A stretch of DNA of 64,000 bases from Acidobacteriota bacterium (GTDB lineage: Bacteria; Actinomycetota; Acidimicrobiia; Acidimicrobiales; RAAP-2): assembly GCA_018971385.1 (NCBI GenBank), contig JAGXAY010000002.1, positions 28,209 to 92,208 on the forward strand. Reading direction: 5' to 3'. Below the pieces are notes generated by a model that searched no databases, was not told where the DNA came from, and saw only the letters and a program-made list of their open reading frames with translations. The number at the start of each line of letters is the position of its first letter. Within the stretch, counting starts at the first letter, position 1. The translations under genes and the position numbers were made by a program. Shown piece by piece: positions 1 to 8,828 of the stretch.

Positions 1-1241
1 TGCGTTCCCTCGACGAGGAGTTGGTCGTCGAGACCTTCTTCTCCCAGTCCTGTCAGAACTGCCCCGAGGTCGTCCAGGCCTTCAACCTGATGTCCGTTCT
101 TAATCCCCTCGTTCGCCACGTGGCCATTGACGGCGCCAGCTTTCGCGACGAGGCCGACGCCCGCCAGGTCCTCGCGGTGCCGAGCGTCTTCGTGAACGGC
201 GAACCCTTCCTCACCGGACGTAGCTCCCTCGCCGAGATCATCGAACGTCTCGATCTCGACGCCGCGACCGCTCACGCCGCGGAACTCGACGGGCGAGACC
301 CCTACGACGTCGTCGTGATCGGTGGCGGTCCCGCCGGGGCCTCTGCCGCGGTCTACACCGCGCGCAAGGGTGTCCGCACCGCGCTCGTCGCCGAGCGTCT
401 CGGGGGACAAGTCCTCGACACGATGGCCATCGAGAACCTGGTCTCCGTTCCCCGCACCGAAGGGCCGGCGCTCGCTCGCGACCTCGAGCGCCACGTCCGC
501 GAGTACGAGGTCGACATCGTCGAGAGAGAGCGAGTGCAACGTCTGGGTCGAGAGGACGAGTTCCTCACCCTCGACCTGCGCAGCGGCGCTCGACTCCGTG
601 CTCGAAGCGTCGTTGTCGCCTCGGGCGCCCGGTGGCGCACCCTCAACGTGCCCGGAGAGACGGAACTTCTCAACCGGGGCGTGACGTTCTGCCCCCACTG
701 TGACGGCCCCCTCTTCAAGGGTCTGCCCGTGGTGGTCGTGGGCGGTGGAAACTCGGGCGTGGAAGCAGCGCTCGACCTCGCGGGCCTCTGCTCGTCGGTC
801 ACCCTGTTGGAGTTCGACACCCAACTGCGCGCCGACGACGTCCTGCAGCGAGCCCTCGCTCGCCGAGACAACGTCACCGTGGTCACCGGGGCCGAGACTC
901 TGCGCATCACCGGGAACGAGCGAATGGACGGGCTCGTTTACCGGGACCGCGCGAGCGGCGTCGAACACCGTCTGGAGGCCTCCGGAGTCTTCGTCCAGAT
1001 TGGTCTCGTGCCGAACACCGACTGGCTGGGTGACTCGCTCGCACTGAGTCCCCGTGGCGAGATCATCATCGACGAGCGCGGCGCCACCTCCCTCGAGGGC
1101 GTATTCGCCGCCGGTGACTGCACCACCACTCCCTACAAGCAGATTGTGGTCGCCCTCGGCGCGGGAGCGCAGGCCGCTCTCGCCACTTTCGACTACTTGA
1201 TCCGCCTCGACTCCGAGAGGGTCCCGAGCGGCACCCCGTGA
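1..1241 (+). CDS. ahpF: Alkyl hydroperoxide reductase subunit F (partial, 5' end outside window)
   Basis: AhpF is the flavoprotein disulfide reductase that passes NAD(P)H electrons to the peroxiredoxin AhpC. The frame is open to the left edge from base 3, so roughly the first 100 residues of a usual ~520-residue AhpF are missing. Visible parts are the second half of the N-terminal thioredoxin-fold domain with its SCQNC redox pair, an FAD-binding GGGPAGASAA motif, the CPHCDG redox pair of the thioredoxin-reductase-like core, an NAD(P)H-binding GGGNSGVEAA motif and the C-terminal FAD motif AAGDCTT. The stop overlaps the oxyR start (GTGA), so the two are translationally coupled. ahpC would be expected just upstream, outside the window. 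The identity is firm from motif order. Confidence 0.93.
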   Translation, partial: RSLDEELVVETFFSQSCQNCPEVVQAFNLMSVLNPLVRHVAIDGASFRDEADARQVLAVPSVFVNGEPFLTGRSSLAEIIERLDLDAATAHAAELDGRDPYDVVVIGGGPAGASAAVYTARKGVRTALVAERLGGQVLDTMAIENLVSVPRTEGPALARDLERHVREYEVDIVERERVQRLGREDEFLTLDLRSGARLRARSVVVASGARWRTLNVPGETELLNRGVTFCPHCDGPLFKGLPVVVVGGGNSGVEAALDLAGLCSSVTLLEFDTQLRADDVLQRALARRDNVTVVTGAETLRITGNERMDGLVYRDRASGVEHRLEASGVFVQIGLVPNTDWLGDSLALSPRGEIIIDERGATSLEGVFAAGDCTTTPYKQIVVALGAGAQAALATFDYLIRLDSERVPSGTP

Positions 1242-2146
1242 ATCTGCGAGACCTCGAGTACCTGGTCGCCGTGGCCGACCACCGACACTTCGGTGAGGCC
1301 GCGGCGGCCTGTTTCGTCTCCCAGCCCACCTTGTCCACCCAAATCAAGAAGCTGGAAGGCGAACTCGGAGTCGAACTCGTCGAACGCACGCCACGGGCTA
1401 TTCACCTGACCGCGGTGGGCGAGCGAGTGGTGGAGACCGCCCGAGAGATTCTCGCCGGAGCGAATCGAGTCCACGCCCTGGCCCACGCCGCGCGTGACCC
1501 CGAAGCCGGCTCCCTGCGACTGGGAGTCTTTCCGACTCTCGCCCCCTACCTCCTACCCCACGTCGTCCCGGCCCTCCACGAACGTTTCCCCCACTTGGAA
1601 CTTCTGCTCCGCGAGGAGAAGAGCCCCGTGCTCGTGGAGGATCTACGCGAGGGGCGACTCGACGTCGCCCTCATGGCCCAACCCCAGCGCTCCGATCTCG
1701 CCGAAGCCCCCCTCTTTCGGGAGGAGTTCGTGCTCGCCGTCCCCCTCGGGCACCCCCTCGGGGGAGACGCTCCCCTCGCCGTGAGCGACCTCGAAGGGGA
1801 GGATGTTCTACTTCTCGACGAGGGGCACTGTCTGCGCGACCAGGCCCTCTCGGTGTGCCATTTAGCCGGAGCGCGAGAGCGGCGAGGCTTTCGGGCCACC
1901 AGTCTCGAGACGCTGCGTCAGATGGTCGTCGCCGGCGTCGGAGTCACCCTTCTGCCCCGCCTCGCGTTACGCAGTGAGACTCCGGCCGCGCTCGTCCTGC
2001 GAGAGTTTTCCGCCCCCGTCCCGCGCCGCGACATCGCCCTCTACTGGCGACCCCACCACCCCTCCGCCCGGTTCTTCGCGACGTTCGCCGATACGCTTCG
2101 CGAGGCCCTCCCCTCGGGGGTCGAACCGCATCGCGACGTTCTCTAG
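1238..2146 (+). CDS. oxyR: OxyR, LysR-family peroxide-sensing transcription regulator
   Basis: This 302-residue protein has an N-terminal LysR winged helix (about residues 1-60, starting MNLRDLEYLVAV) and a substrate-binding-type sensor domain. The redox switch is visible: GHCLRDQALSVC carries Cys198 and Cys207, matching Cys199 and Cys208 of E. coli OxyR, which form a disulfide on oxidation by hydrogen peroxide. The GTG start overlaps the ahpF stop by four bases, giving an ahpF-oxyR arrangement; control of the peroxide operon by OxyR is the family norm and is inferred here. It converges with hutI, their stop codons overlapping by four bases (2143-2146). Confidence 0.95.
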   Translation: MNLRDLEYLVAVADHRHFGEAAAACFVSQPTLSTQIKKLEGELGVELVERTPRAIHLTAVGERVVETAREILAGANRVHALAHAARDPEAGSLRLGVFPTLAPYLLPHVVPALHERFPHLELLLREEKSPVLVEDLREGRLDVALMAQPQRSDLAEAPLFREEFVLAVPLGHPLGGDAPLAVSDLEGEDVLLLDEGHCLRDQALSVCHLAGARERRGFRATSLETLRQMVVAGVGVTLLPRLALRSETPAALVLREFSAPVPRRDIALYWRPHHPSARFFATFADTLREALPSGVEPHRDVL

Positions 2147-3306
2147 AACCGACGCTCACCGCCGCGATAGAGCGCGTGGACGAGCGACGCCCCCGGGCGA
2201 TACGCGAGGTGGGTCACGCGAGGCGCGTCGAGAACGACAACGTCGGCCCTCGCCCCCACCCCGAGATGACCCACGTCACGGCGCTGTAGGGCGACGGCCC
2301 CACCCGCACTGGCCGACCACACCGCGTCGTCCACGCTCATACGACACTCCCGCACCGCGAGAGCGATCACCATCGTCATCGACGTGAGGTACGACGTGCC
2401 GGGATTGCAGTCGGTGGCGAGGGCCACGGTGACCCCGCGTGCGAGGAATCGTCGAGCGTCGGGGTAGGGCGAGCGGGTGGAGAACTCCGCGCCCGGAACG
2501 AGGGTCGCCACGACACCGGCGTCGGCGAGGAGGCCGAGATCCTCGTCGCTCACGTGAGTGAGGTGATCCGCACTCGCGACACCCAGTTCGGCCGCGAGGC
2601 GTACTCCCCCGAGGTCGGCTAGTTGGTTGGTGTGCAGGCGCAGTCCCAAACCCGCCGCTCGACCGGCGGAGAGAATCGTGCGGGCCTCCTCGACCCCAAA
2701 AGCCCCCCGGTCGAGAAAGACGTCGATCCAGTTCGCCCCCGCTGCTCTCTCCAGCATCTCGCCGCAGACGAGATGGACGTACTCCTCGCGGCGCGCCCGG
2801 TACTCCTCCGGCACGACGTGAGCCCCGAGGAAGGTGACGTCGTCGGCGACCTCGGCACTCAAGCGCAGGAGGCGGGCCTCGGAGTCGACACTCAATCCGT
2901 AGCCGGACTTCGCCTCGAGCCAGGTCACTCCGCTTCGCTCCAGCTCACCTCGTCGCACCCGCGCGGCGGCGAGGAGATCCTCATCACTCGCCGCCCGCGT
3001 CGCTCTCACGGTCGAGGCGATGCCCCCGCCGTCGTAGGGCTCTCCCGCCATGCGGGCGGCGAACTCGTCGGCCCGGTCGCCCCCGAAGACCAGGTGGGTA
3101 TGGGAGTCGACGAAGCCGGGTACTACGGCCCGCCCCCCGACGTCGTGAGAGACGTCCGCGGCCGGGGCGGCGTTAGTGTCACCGATCCAGGCGACGCGCC
3201 CCTCGTCGAGAAGGAGGGCGGCGTCGTGACGTCGGCCGACCCGTCCCGCTCCGAGACTCGGGTCGTTCGTGAGGAGTTCGCCAATGCCGGTGAGAAGAAG
3301 GCTCAC
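2143..3306 (-). CDS. hutI: Imidazolonepropionase
   Basis: HutI hydrolyses 4-imidazolone-5-propanoate to N-formimino-L-glutamate, the third step of histidine degradation. It belongs to the amidohydrolase superfamily: the metal-binding DSHTH motif lies near the N-terminus, a further His sits in GLRLHTNQ and a late Asp in [11 protein letters not shown]. The frame stays open far upstream into hutU, but that extension is arginine-rich and unlike the family. I set the start at the GTG giving VSLLLTG, which overlaps the hutU stop by four bases (GTGA) and yields 387 residues, close to the usual ~400. It is the last gene of hutG-hutH-hutU-hutI. Confidence 0.93.
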   Translation of the reverse strand: MSLLLTGIGELLTNDPSLGAGRVGRRHDAALLLDEGRVAWIGDTNAAPAADVSHDVGGRAVVPGFVDSHTHLVFGGDRADEFAARMAGEPYDGGGIASTVRATRAASDEDLLAAARVRRGELERSGVTWLEAKSGYGLSVDSEARLLRLSAEVADDVTFLGAHVVPEEYRARREEYVHLVCGEMLERAAGANWIDVFLDRGAFGVEEARTILSAGRAAGLGLRLHTNQLADLGGVRLAAELGVASADHLTHVSDEDLGLLADAGVVATLVPGAEFSTRSPYPDARRFLARGVTVALATDCNPGTSYLTSMTMVIALAVRECRMSVDDAVWSASAGGAVALQRRDVGHLGVGARADVVVLDAPRVTHLAYRPGASLVHALYRGGERRF

Positions 3307-4961
3307 GCCCCCTCGCTCATCGGCACCCGCACCCCTCGCTCCTCGGCCACTTGCTGGGCGATCTCGTACCCGGCGTCGACGTGGCGCAACACCCCCATGC
3401 CGGGATCGTTCGTAAGGACCCGTTCCAACTTCTCTCGCGCCAGGGCCGTTCCGTCGGCGACACTGACCTGACCGGCGTGGATGGACCTTCCCATGCCCAC
3501 GCCACCCCCGTGGTGAATCGAGACCCAACTCGCCCCCGAGGAGGAGGCGACGAGGGCGTTGAGGAGGGGCCAGTCGGCGATGGCGTCCGAACCGTCCGCC
3601 ATGGACTCCGTCTCCCGGTAGGGGGAGGCGACCGACCCGGCGTCGAGGTGGTCGCGCCCGATCACGAGGGGCGCCGAGATCTCCCCCGAGGCGACGAGGT
3701 CGTTAAAGAGGACGCCGGCCCGGTCCCGCTCGCCGTAACCGAGCCAGCAGATCCGGGCCGGGAGACCCTGGAAGGCGACCTTGTCCTGGGCCCGACGAAT
3801 CCAGCGCGCCAGGGCCTCGTTCTCCGGAAAGAGGTCGAGGATGGCCTGGTCGGTTCGCCAGATGTCCTTCGGGTCGCCCGAGAGGGCCGCCCAACGAAAC
3901 GGTCCCTTGCCCTCACAAAAGAGGGGACGGATGTAGGCCGGAACGAACCCCGGAAAGGCGAAGGCCCGCTCGTAACCCGCGTGGAGGGCTTCTCCCCGTA
4001 GTGAGTTTCCGTAGTCGAACACCTCCGCTCCGGCGTCGAGAAAGCCCACCATGGCCTCGACGTGGCGAGCCATCGACTGACGGGCCCGGTCGGTGAACTC
4101 CTCCGGCTTCGTCTCGGCGTAGTGTCCCCAGTCCCCGAGGTCGACCTCCTCGGGGAGGTAGCTGAGGGGGTCGTGAGCCGAGGTCTGGTCGGTCACGATA
4201 TCGATTTCCACGCCCCGTCGAAGCAGTTCGGGGAACACCCAGGCGGCGTTACCCACGACCCCGACGCTCAAGGGCACCCGCCGGGCCTTGGAGTCGAGAA
4301 CTCGCGCGAGGGCGTCGTCGAGGTCGGCCGTCCACTCGTCCAGGTAGCGCGTGTCGACTCGACGCTGAAGTCGAGCCGGGTCCACGTCGACCAGGAGACA
4401 CACCCCGTCGTTCATGGTCACGGCGAGGGGCTGGGCCCCGCCCATTCCGCCCGCTCCGGCCGTGAGGGTGAGCGTGCCGGCGAGCGTTCCACCGAAGCGC
4501 TTGGTGGCGACCGCGGCGAAGGTCTCGTACGTGCCCTGGAGAATGCCCTGGGTTCCGATGTAGATCCACGAGCCCGCGGTCATCTGACCGTACATGGTGA
4601 GGCCCATCGCCTCCAAGCGACGGAACTCCGGCCAGGTGGCCCAGTCGCCCACCAGGTTGGAGTTGGCGATGAGCACGCGGGGTGCCCACTCGTGGGTGCG
4701 CAGAACCCCGACGGGCTTACCGGACTGGACGAGCAGGGTCTCGTCGTCACCGAGAGTGCGAAGGGTTCGCACGATGGCGTCAAAGCTGCGCCAGTCCCGC
4801 GCGGCTCGACCCGTCCCCCCGTAGACGACGAGATCGTCGGGTCGCTCGGCGACGTCGGGGTCGAGATTGTTCTGCAACATGCGCAGAGCCGCCTCCTGGG
4901 GCCAACCGCGAGCCGTCATCACCCGACCGATCGGTGACCGTACTGGTCGTGCACCTTCCAT
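3303..4961 (-). CDS. hutU: Urocanate hydratase
   Basis: HutU converts urocanate to imidazolonepropionate using tightly bound NAD+. The 552-residue product has the usual family length. Signature segments are [14 protein letters not shown] near the N-terminus, the NAD-binding GAGGMGGAQ loop (about residues 169-177), [11 protein letters not shown], and [13 protein letters not shown], whose Cys405 corresponds to the conserved active-site cysteine. The ATG shares one base with the hutH stop (TAATG) and the gene's own stop overlaps hutI, so it is the third gene of a tightly coupled four-gene operon. Confidence 0.97.
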   Translation of the reverse strand: MEGARPVRSPIGRVMTARGWPQEAALRMLQNNLDPDVAERPDDLVVYGGTGRAARDWRSFDAIVRTLRTLGDDETLLVQSGKPVGVLRTHEWAPRVLIANSNLVGDWATWPEFRRLEAMGLTMYGQMTAGSWIYIGTQGILQGTYETFAAVATKRFGGTLAGTLTLTAGAGGMGGAQPLAVTMNDGVCLLVDVDPARLQRRVDTRYLDEWTADLDDALARVLDSKARRVPLSVGVVGNAAWVFPELLRRGVEIDIVTDQTSAHDPLSYLPEEVDLGDWGHYAETKPEEFTDRARQSMARHVEAMVGFLDAGAEVFDYGNSLRGEALHAGYERAFAFPGFVPAYIRPLFCEGKGPFRWAALSGDPKDIWRTDQAILDLFPENEALARWIRRAQDKVAFQGLPARICWLGYGERDRAGVLFNDLVASGEISAPLVIGRDHLDAGSVASPYRETESMADGSDAIADWPLLNALVASSSGASWVSIHHGGGVGMGRSIHAGQVSVADGTALAREKLERVLTNDPGMGVLRHVDAGYEIAQQVAEERGVRVPMSEGA

Positions 4962-6490
4962 TACTCCCCCTCTCCGAGGACACTGTTCACCACGCGAGCA
5001 ATGCTCCCGTCGGCGACGGCGCTCGCGACCGCGGCCAACTCCGGGGCGAGAAAGCGGTCCGGACCCGGCCCCCCTCCGAGGTCGCTCACGAGATCGATGA
5101 CGACGCGCGTCGCCGGCGAGGCGCCGTCCACTCCCCGCAACATCATCGCCCTCGTCCCGGCCACCAACTCAATCGCCACCACGCGAGCCAGGGCCTCGAG
5201 ACTGCGACGAAGTTTTCGACCGGCGTGCCAGCCCATCGAGACGTGATCCTCCTGCATCGCTGAGGAGGGGATGGAGTCCACGCTCGCCGGCGTCGCCCAC
5301 CGCTTCATCTCGCTCACGAGGCCCGCCTGGGTGTACTGGGCAATCATCAGTCCCGAGTCCACTCCAGGATCGTCCGCGAGAAAGGGGGGCAGTCCGAAGT
5401 TGCGGTGCACGTCGAGGAGTCGGTCCGTGCGCCGCTCCGACATGGACGCCACGTCGGCACTCGCCACGGCCAAGAAGTCGAGGACGTAGGCGACGGGCGC
5501 TCCGTGGAAGTTCCCGTTACTCGAGAGACGACCGCCTTCGAGGACGGAGGGGTTGTCGATGGTGGCGGCGAGCTCGACGTCGGCGACTCGAGCGGCGTGG
5601 GCCCAGGTGTCGCGCGCGGCGCCGTGGACTTGGGGGGCGCAGCGCAGTGAGTACGCGTCTTGAATCTGGGAGGTGTCGTTCACGTGGGAGGCGACGAGGG
5701 GTGAGTCGGCCAGTAGAGCCAGGATGCGCGCCGCCGAGGTCGCCTGACCCGGGTGGGGGCGAAGGGCCTGCAACTCGGCCGTGAAGACGCGGTCGGTTCC
5801 CCGCAGCGCCTGGATGGAGAGAGCCGCGGCGGCGTCCAACGTGTCGAGCAGAACGCGAAAGTCCTCGAGCGCGAGAATGAGGTGACCGAGCATCCCGTCG
5901 GTTCCGTTGAGGAGGGCGAGTCCCTCCTTTTCGGCGAGGGTCACGGGACCTAGTCCCGCGGCGGCGAGCGCCCTCGAGCCCTCCAGCCACTCGCCGTTCA
6001 CGCGGGCGACGCCCTCGCCCATCAGAACGAGGGCCACGTGGGCGAGGGGGGCGAGGTCACCGGAACACCCGAGGGAACCGAACTCGTGCACTCCCGGGGT
6101 CACCGACTGGTTCACGAGGGCCGCGTAGGCCCGCACGGTCTCCTCACGCACGCCCGCCACGCCGGAGGCGAGGGTCGTGAGTCGACAGACCATCATGGCG
6201 CGCACGACGTCGTCTTCCACCCAGTCGCCGAGACCGGCGGCGTGGGAGCGCACCAGGGACCGTTGGAGTTGGGTTCGCTTGCTCGGCTCGACGAAGGTGT
6301 TGGCCAGTGACCCGAATCCGGTCGAGACTCCGTAGACGGGAGTACCCGAACGCACCATCGCCTCGATGTCTTCGCGCGTGCGACGAACCCGCGCCAGCGA
6401 CTCCTCGCTGATCTCGAGTTCTTCGCCGGCTCGCGCGACGCGCACGACCTCTTCTCGGGTCAGGGGGTGGGGCGTGAGACGTACTGTCAC
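4961..6490 (-). CDS. hutH: Histidine ammonia-lyase
   Basis: HutH deaminates L-histidine to urocanate, the first step of the pathway, using an MIO prosthetic group formed autocatalytically from an internal tripeptide. The product is 509 residues. The tripeptide lies in [13 protein letters not shown] as Cys142-Ser143-Gly144, where the textbook motif is Ala-Ser-Gly; the serine and glycine are retained. The conserved catalytic tyrosine is present in [10 protein letters not shown] (Tyr53). The GTG start overlaps the hutG stop by four bases. The Cys variant is, as I recall, common in actinobacterial enzymes, so activity is expected. Confidence 0.96.
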   Translation of the reverse strand: MTVRLTPHPLTREEVVRVARAGEELEISEESLARVRRTREDIEAMVRSGTPVYGVSTGFGSLANTFVEPSKRTQLQRSLVRSHAAGLGDWVEDDVVRAMMVCRLTTLASGVAGVREETVRAYAALVNQSVTPGVHEFGSLGCSGDLAPLAHVALVLMGEGVARVNGEWLEGSRALAAAGLGPVTLAEKEGLALLNGTDGMLGHLILALEDFRVLLDTLDAAAALSIQALRGTDRVFTAELQALRPHPGQATSAARILALLADSPLVASHVNDTSQIQDAYSLRCAPQVHGAARDTWAHAARVADVELAATIDNPSVLEGGRLSSNGNFHGAPVAYVLDFLAVASADVASMSERRTDRLLDVHRNFGLPPFLADDPGVDSGLMIAQYTQAGLVSEMKRWATPASVDSIPSSAMQEDHVSMGWHAGRKLRRSLEALARVVAIELVAGTRAMMLRGVDGASPATRVVIDLVSDLGGGPGPDRFLAPELAAVASAVADGSIARVVNSVLGEGE

Positions 6491-7374
6491 CGTGTTCTCC
6501 TTTGGTAACCCGCGAGGGCGTCGAGACTGAGTAGAGCGACAGTCCGCACTGTCCGTCCGTCGGCCGTGTCGCGCTCCACGTCGACCTCGGTGAAGTCCAT
6601 CGCCGCGACGAGGGGGTGAGCGGCGAGTCGGCGCACCGCGCCTCGCACCTCGTCGACGGTGAGTCCACCCGGAACCGCGGCGGGACAGCCCGGTACGAAC
6701 GCCCGGTCCATGACGTCCACGTCGACATCGACGTAGATTCGGTCGACTCGAGTAGCGAGGTCGCTCAGGGCTTCGTCGACAACCACGGACAGGGTGCGCT
6801 CGCGCACCTCGTGCCTCGACACCACGCGAACACCCGCCTCGCTCGCCCGGCGAGCGTAGGTGGCGGAGTTCGCAAAATCGGCGATCCCCACCTGCACGAT
6901 GTTGTTCCCGCGGACCCCTTCGTCCAGCAGCTGACGAACCGGCGAACCGTTGGAGCGCCCATCGCGCAGGTCGTGGTGGGCGTCCAGGGTCAGTAGCCCC
7001 CAGGACTCGAGACGGGAACCACCGAGTCGCCGGAGGGCCTGCCAGGTAAGGGCGTTATCTCCCCCGAGAAAAATCCAGAAGGGGTGGGGACGAGTGAGAG
7101 CCGTCCAGTCGGCCCCGTCGTCGTCGGGGTTGAGGACGTCACCGTAGTCAACGGCCCGAGGTCCGTCACTCAAGTCTCGTTGGTCGAGGTAGTTCCAGGT
7201 CGAGTAATGAGAGAGTGCCTCACGGACCGCGAGCGGAGTCGACACGGTGGACCTCGGACTGAGTGACGTGCGACAGGTGTGGGCGCCGAGTAGTCCGACG
7301 TCCTTCGGGCCCGCCTTCGCGGGCTCCACCAGTAGAAGGGAGGCTCGGGGCCACGTGGGATCGACGTTGATCAC
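6487..7374 (-). CDS. hutG: Formimidoylglutamase-type ureohydrolase (arginase family)
   Basis: This 295-residue arginase-fold protein is the first gene of the hut operon and most likely hydrolyses N-formiminoglutamate to glutamate and formamide. Metal-site motifs are LTLDAHHDL (Asp131, His133, Asp135) and DVDVMDRAFVPG (Asp218, Asp220). The first motif reads GGDNALT, with Asn107 where arginases and agmatinases have a metal-binding His (GGDH). The function is assigned mainly from position beside hutH, hutU and hutI; sequence alone would allow another ureohydrolase substrate. The GTG start sits six bases after a TAGCAT hexamer, which suggests a leaderless transcript. No hut regulator or histidine permease is adjacent. 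Confidence 0.85.
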   Translation of the reverse strand: MINVDPTWPRASLLLVEPAKAGPKDVGLLGAHTCRTSLSPRSTVSTPLAVREALSHYSTWNYLDQRDLSDGPRAVDYGDVLNPDDDGADWTALTRPHPFWIFLGGDNALTWQALRRLGGSRLESWGLLTLDAHHDLRDGRSNGSPVRQLLDEGVRGNNIVQVGIADFANSATYARRASEAGVRVVSRHEVRERTLSVVVDEALSDLATRVDRIYVDVDVDVMDRAFVPGCPAAVPGGLTVDEVRGAVRRLAAHPLVAAMDFTEVDVERDTADGRTVRTVALLSLDALAGYQRRTR

Positions 7375-7380
7375 CGCCCC

Positions 7381-7386
7381 ATGCTA
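7381..7386 (-). promoter_or_regulatory. Leaderless-type -10 element of the hut operon
   Basis: On the minus strand TAGCAT is followed by exactly six bases and the hutG GTG. There is no Shine-Dalgarno in the gap. The same geometry recurs at seven other starts in this window. Confidence 0.6.
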
Positions 7387-7831
7387 CGCATCGCGCCACG
7401 ACGACTTGGGAGTGGCCAAGAGGATGAGCGCCCGAGAGTCGTCGGACTGGGTGCCAGCTGCCAACGAGGCAAAGAACGCCTGACGCCAACCACGGCAAGG
7501 GACCTCCGACACCCGTCAGGCTCAGAATGGACTGTGCGAGCCCACATACCGTCGCCAACGCCTCTCCACCGGCCAGCGACACCCTCACCAGCCGAGCAGT
7601 ATCCAACTCGCCCATCCGCGTGGAGCTAGTTACCTACCGCGACCGCGGGACTCGTCACGTCATTGCGCTGTCGGAGGTGACCTCTAGGTCAACGCTCGTG
7701 ACGGCCCGCCCGAATCCTCTCGACGACGCCCCTTTCGCGGTGGATCTTCGGGGTGCGTCGGGTGCGATGCCCGACAGGTGCCGTGGGCCCTCGCGAAGCG
7801 TTCGATGAGCTCCGCGGTGCGGTACTCGCCC
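7387..7831. other. Intergenic stretch without a supportable gene
   Basis: About 445 bases lie between the hut promoter and the end of the glycosidase-like gene. Open frames on both strands have no recognisable domain and unconvincing composition. A short inverted repeat (7757-7762 with 7770-7775, GTCGGG/CCCGAC) lies downstream of the glycosidase stop on the minus strand and could be a weak terminator. I see nothing else here. Confidence 0.5.
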
Positions 7832-8821
7832 CTACGACCGGGGGCATCCCGTGCCCACGGCTCGGAGGGGTTGGGGAACGAGACCTCGGGTCGTGAGTCC
7901 CGGGGACACCCACGAACAGGTCCAACTATTCGGTTCGGCGAGGCCCACAAAGAAGTCGCGCTGCCACCCGTTGAAGTAGATCGCGGGATCGTGCTCGGAG
8001 TAGGGGATCTGCACCGGGAGGGGACCGGGAGCGTGGAGGGGATGAAAAGATCCACCCAAAATGGGCCAGTAGGGATTCATGTCCAGTTCCATCCCGGTGC
8101 GCACGCCAGCGGCGAGAAGAGCCTGGCCGAGCGTCACCGGCCCAATATCGGACATGGTCGCTACGTAGATGAGATTACCCGCGGCATCAACCCCGAGACC
8201 ACTACGGGGCTCACTCGGCTGATTGTTAAGGGGTGAACCCCAGGAGAAGATGTTGGCGTAGGCCGCCGACGTGAGTCGCCCCCCGAGCACGAGTGGTCCG
8301 AGGTTTTGACGCAACGCGATCGGGTGAAAGGATCTCGAGGGCAACGATTGACCCCACACCCCCATGCGCCAGTGACCGGCGGCGTCGATGGCGATGGTCA
8401 TGTCCCCGGGCACTATCGGCGAGAGCGTGAGTCCGTCCACCATGGACCCCCCGGCCTTCGCCCCGACTTTGAACCCACCGTTAAAGACGCCGACTACTCC
8501 GGCCAAGCCCTCGTTCGGCCAGTTCACCGCCGGCCCCGCGTCACTCGGCACCGTATGCCACGCCCCCGGGGGATCGGTGGCCCCGACGTGCCAGCGCAAC
8601 AGAGCGGTGCGCGCTCGCAGGCGAAACACGCGAAACCACACGCCGGCGACGCGCTCCATCTTGTAGTCAGTGACGACCCCACGAGCCGTCGTGGCCCCGA
8701 CGGTCCAACCCGGCTGGGGTCGTTCGGGGGCGTAGGACAGGTGAGAGGCCGACGCCCCCGCGGGCACCCCGCAGATTGTCAGGACGGCCAGCAACGTGGC
8801 CAGTACCTTGACGCTTCGCAC
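7832..8821 (-). CDS. Secreted phosphodiester-glycosidase (NAGPA/DUF2233)-like protein
   Basis: The start is placed at the GTG giving VRSVKVLATLL, eight bases after the qcrB stop; this gives 329 residues beginning with a signal peptide (hydrophobic LATLLAVLTICGVPAG, then ASASH). Longer upstream frames run back into qcrB and are rejected. The body contains VGVFNGGFK, a GGSMVDG turn, and RSGLGVDAAGNLIYVA followed by LGQALLAAGVRTGMELD, the order seen in the family related to the mammalian N-acetylglucosamine-1-phosphodiester 'uncovering' enzyme. The usual LDGGGS-type ending is replaced by ELDMNPYWP, so it is a divergent member. Substrate is unknown; action on extracellular glycans is inferred. 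It is the last gene after ctaE-qcrCAB, possibly only by read-through. Confidence 0.72.
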   Translation of the reverse strand: MRSVKVLATLLAVLTICGVPAGASASHLSYAPERPQPGWTVGATTARGVVTDYKMERVAGVWFRVFRLRARTALLRWHVGATDPPGAWHTVPSDAGPAVNWPNEGLAGVVGVFNGGFKVGAKAGGSMVDGLTLSPIVPGDMTIAIDAAGHWRMGVWGQSLPSRSFHPIALRQNLGPLVLGGRLTSAAYANIFSWGSPLNNQPSEPRSGLGVDAAGNLIYVATMSDIGPVTLGQALLAAGVRTGMELDMNPYWPILGGSFHPLHAPGPLPVQIPYSEHDPAIYFNGWQRDFFVGLAEPNSWTCSWVSPGLTTRGLVPQPLRAVGTGCPRS

Positions 8822-8828
8822 TCGGGAC

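Noticed and set aside
2623..3471. 282-codon frame opposite hutI and hutU
   Set aside because: It is the antisense of conserved hut genes and has no domain of its own.
3307..3528. N-terminal extension of hutI
   Set aside because: The extension is arginine-rich, overlaps hutU and exceeds family length. The GTG overlapping the hutU stop fits better.
7527..7808. 93-codon plus-strand frame in the intergenic gap
   Set aside because: No ribosome-binding site, no leaderless element and no recognisable motif.
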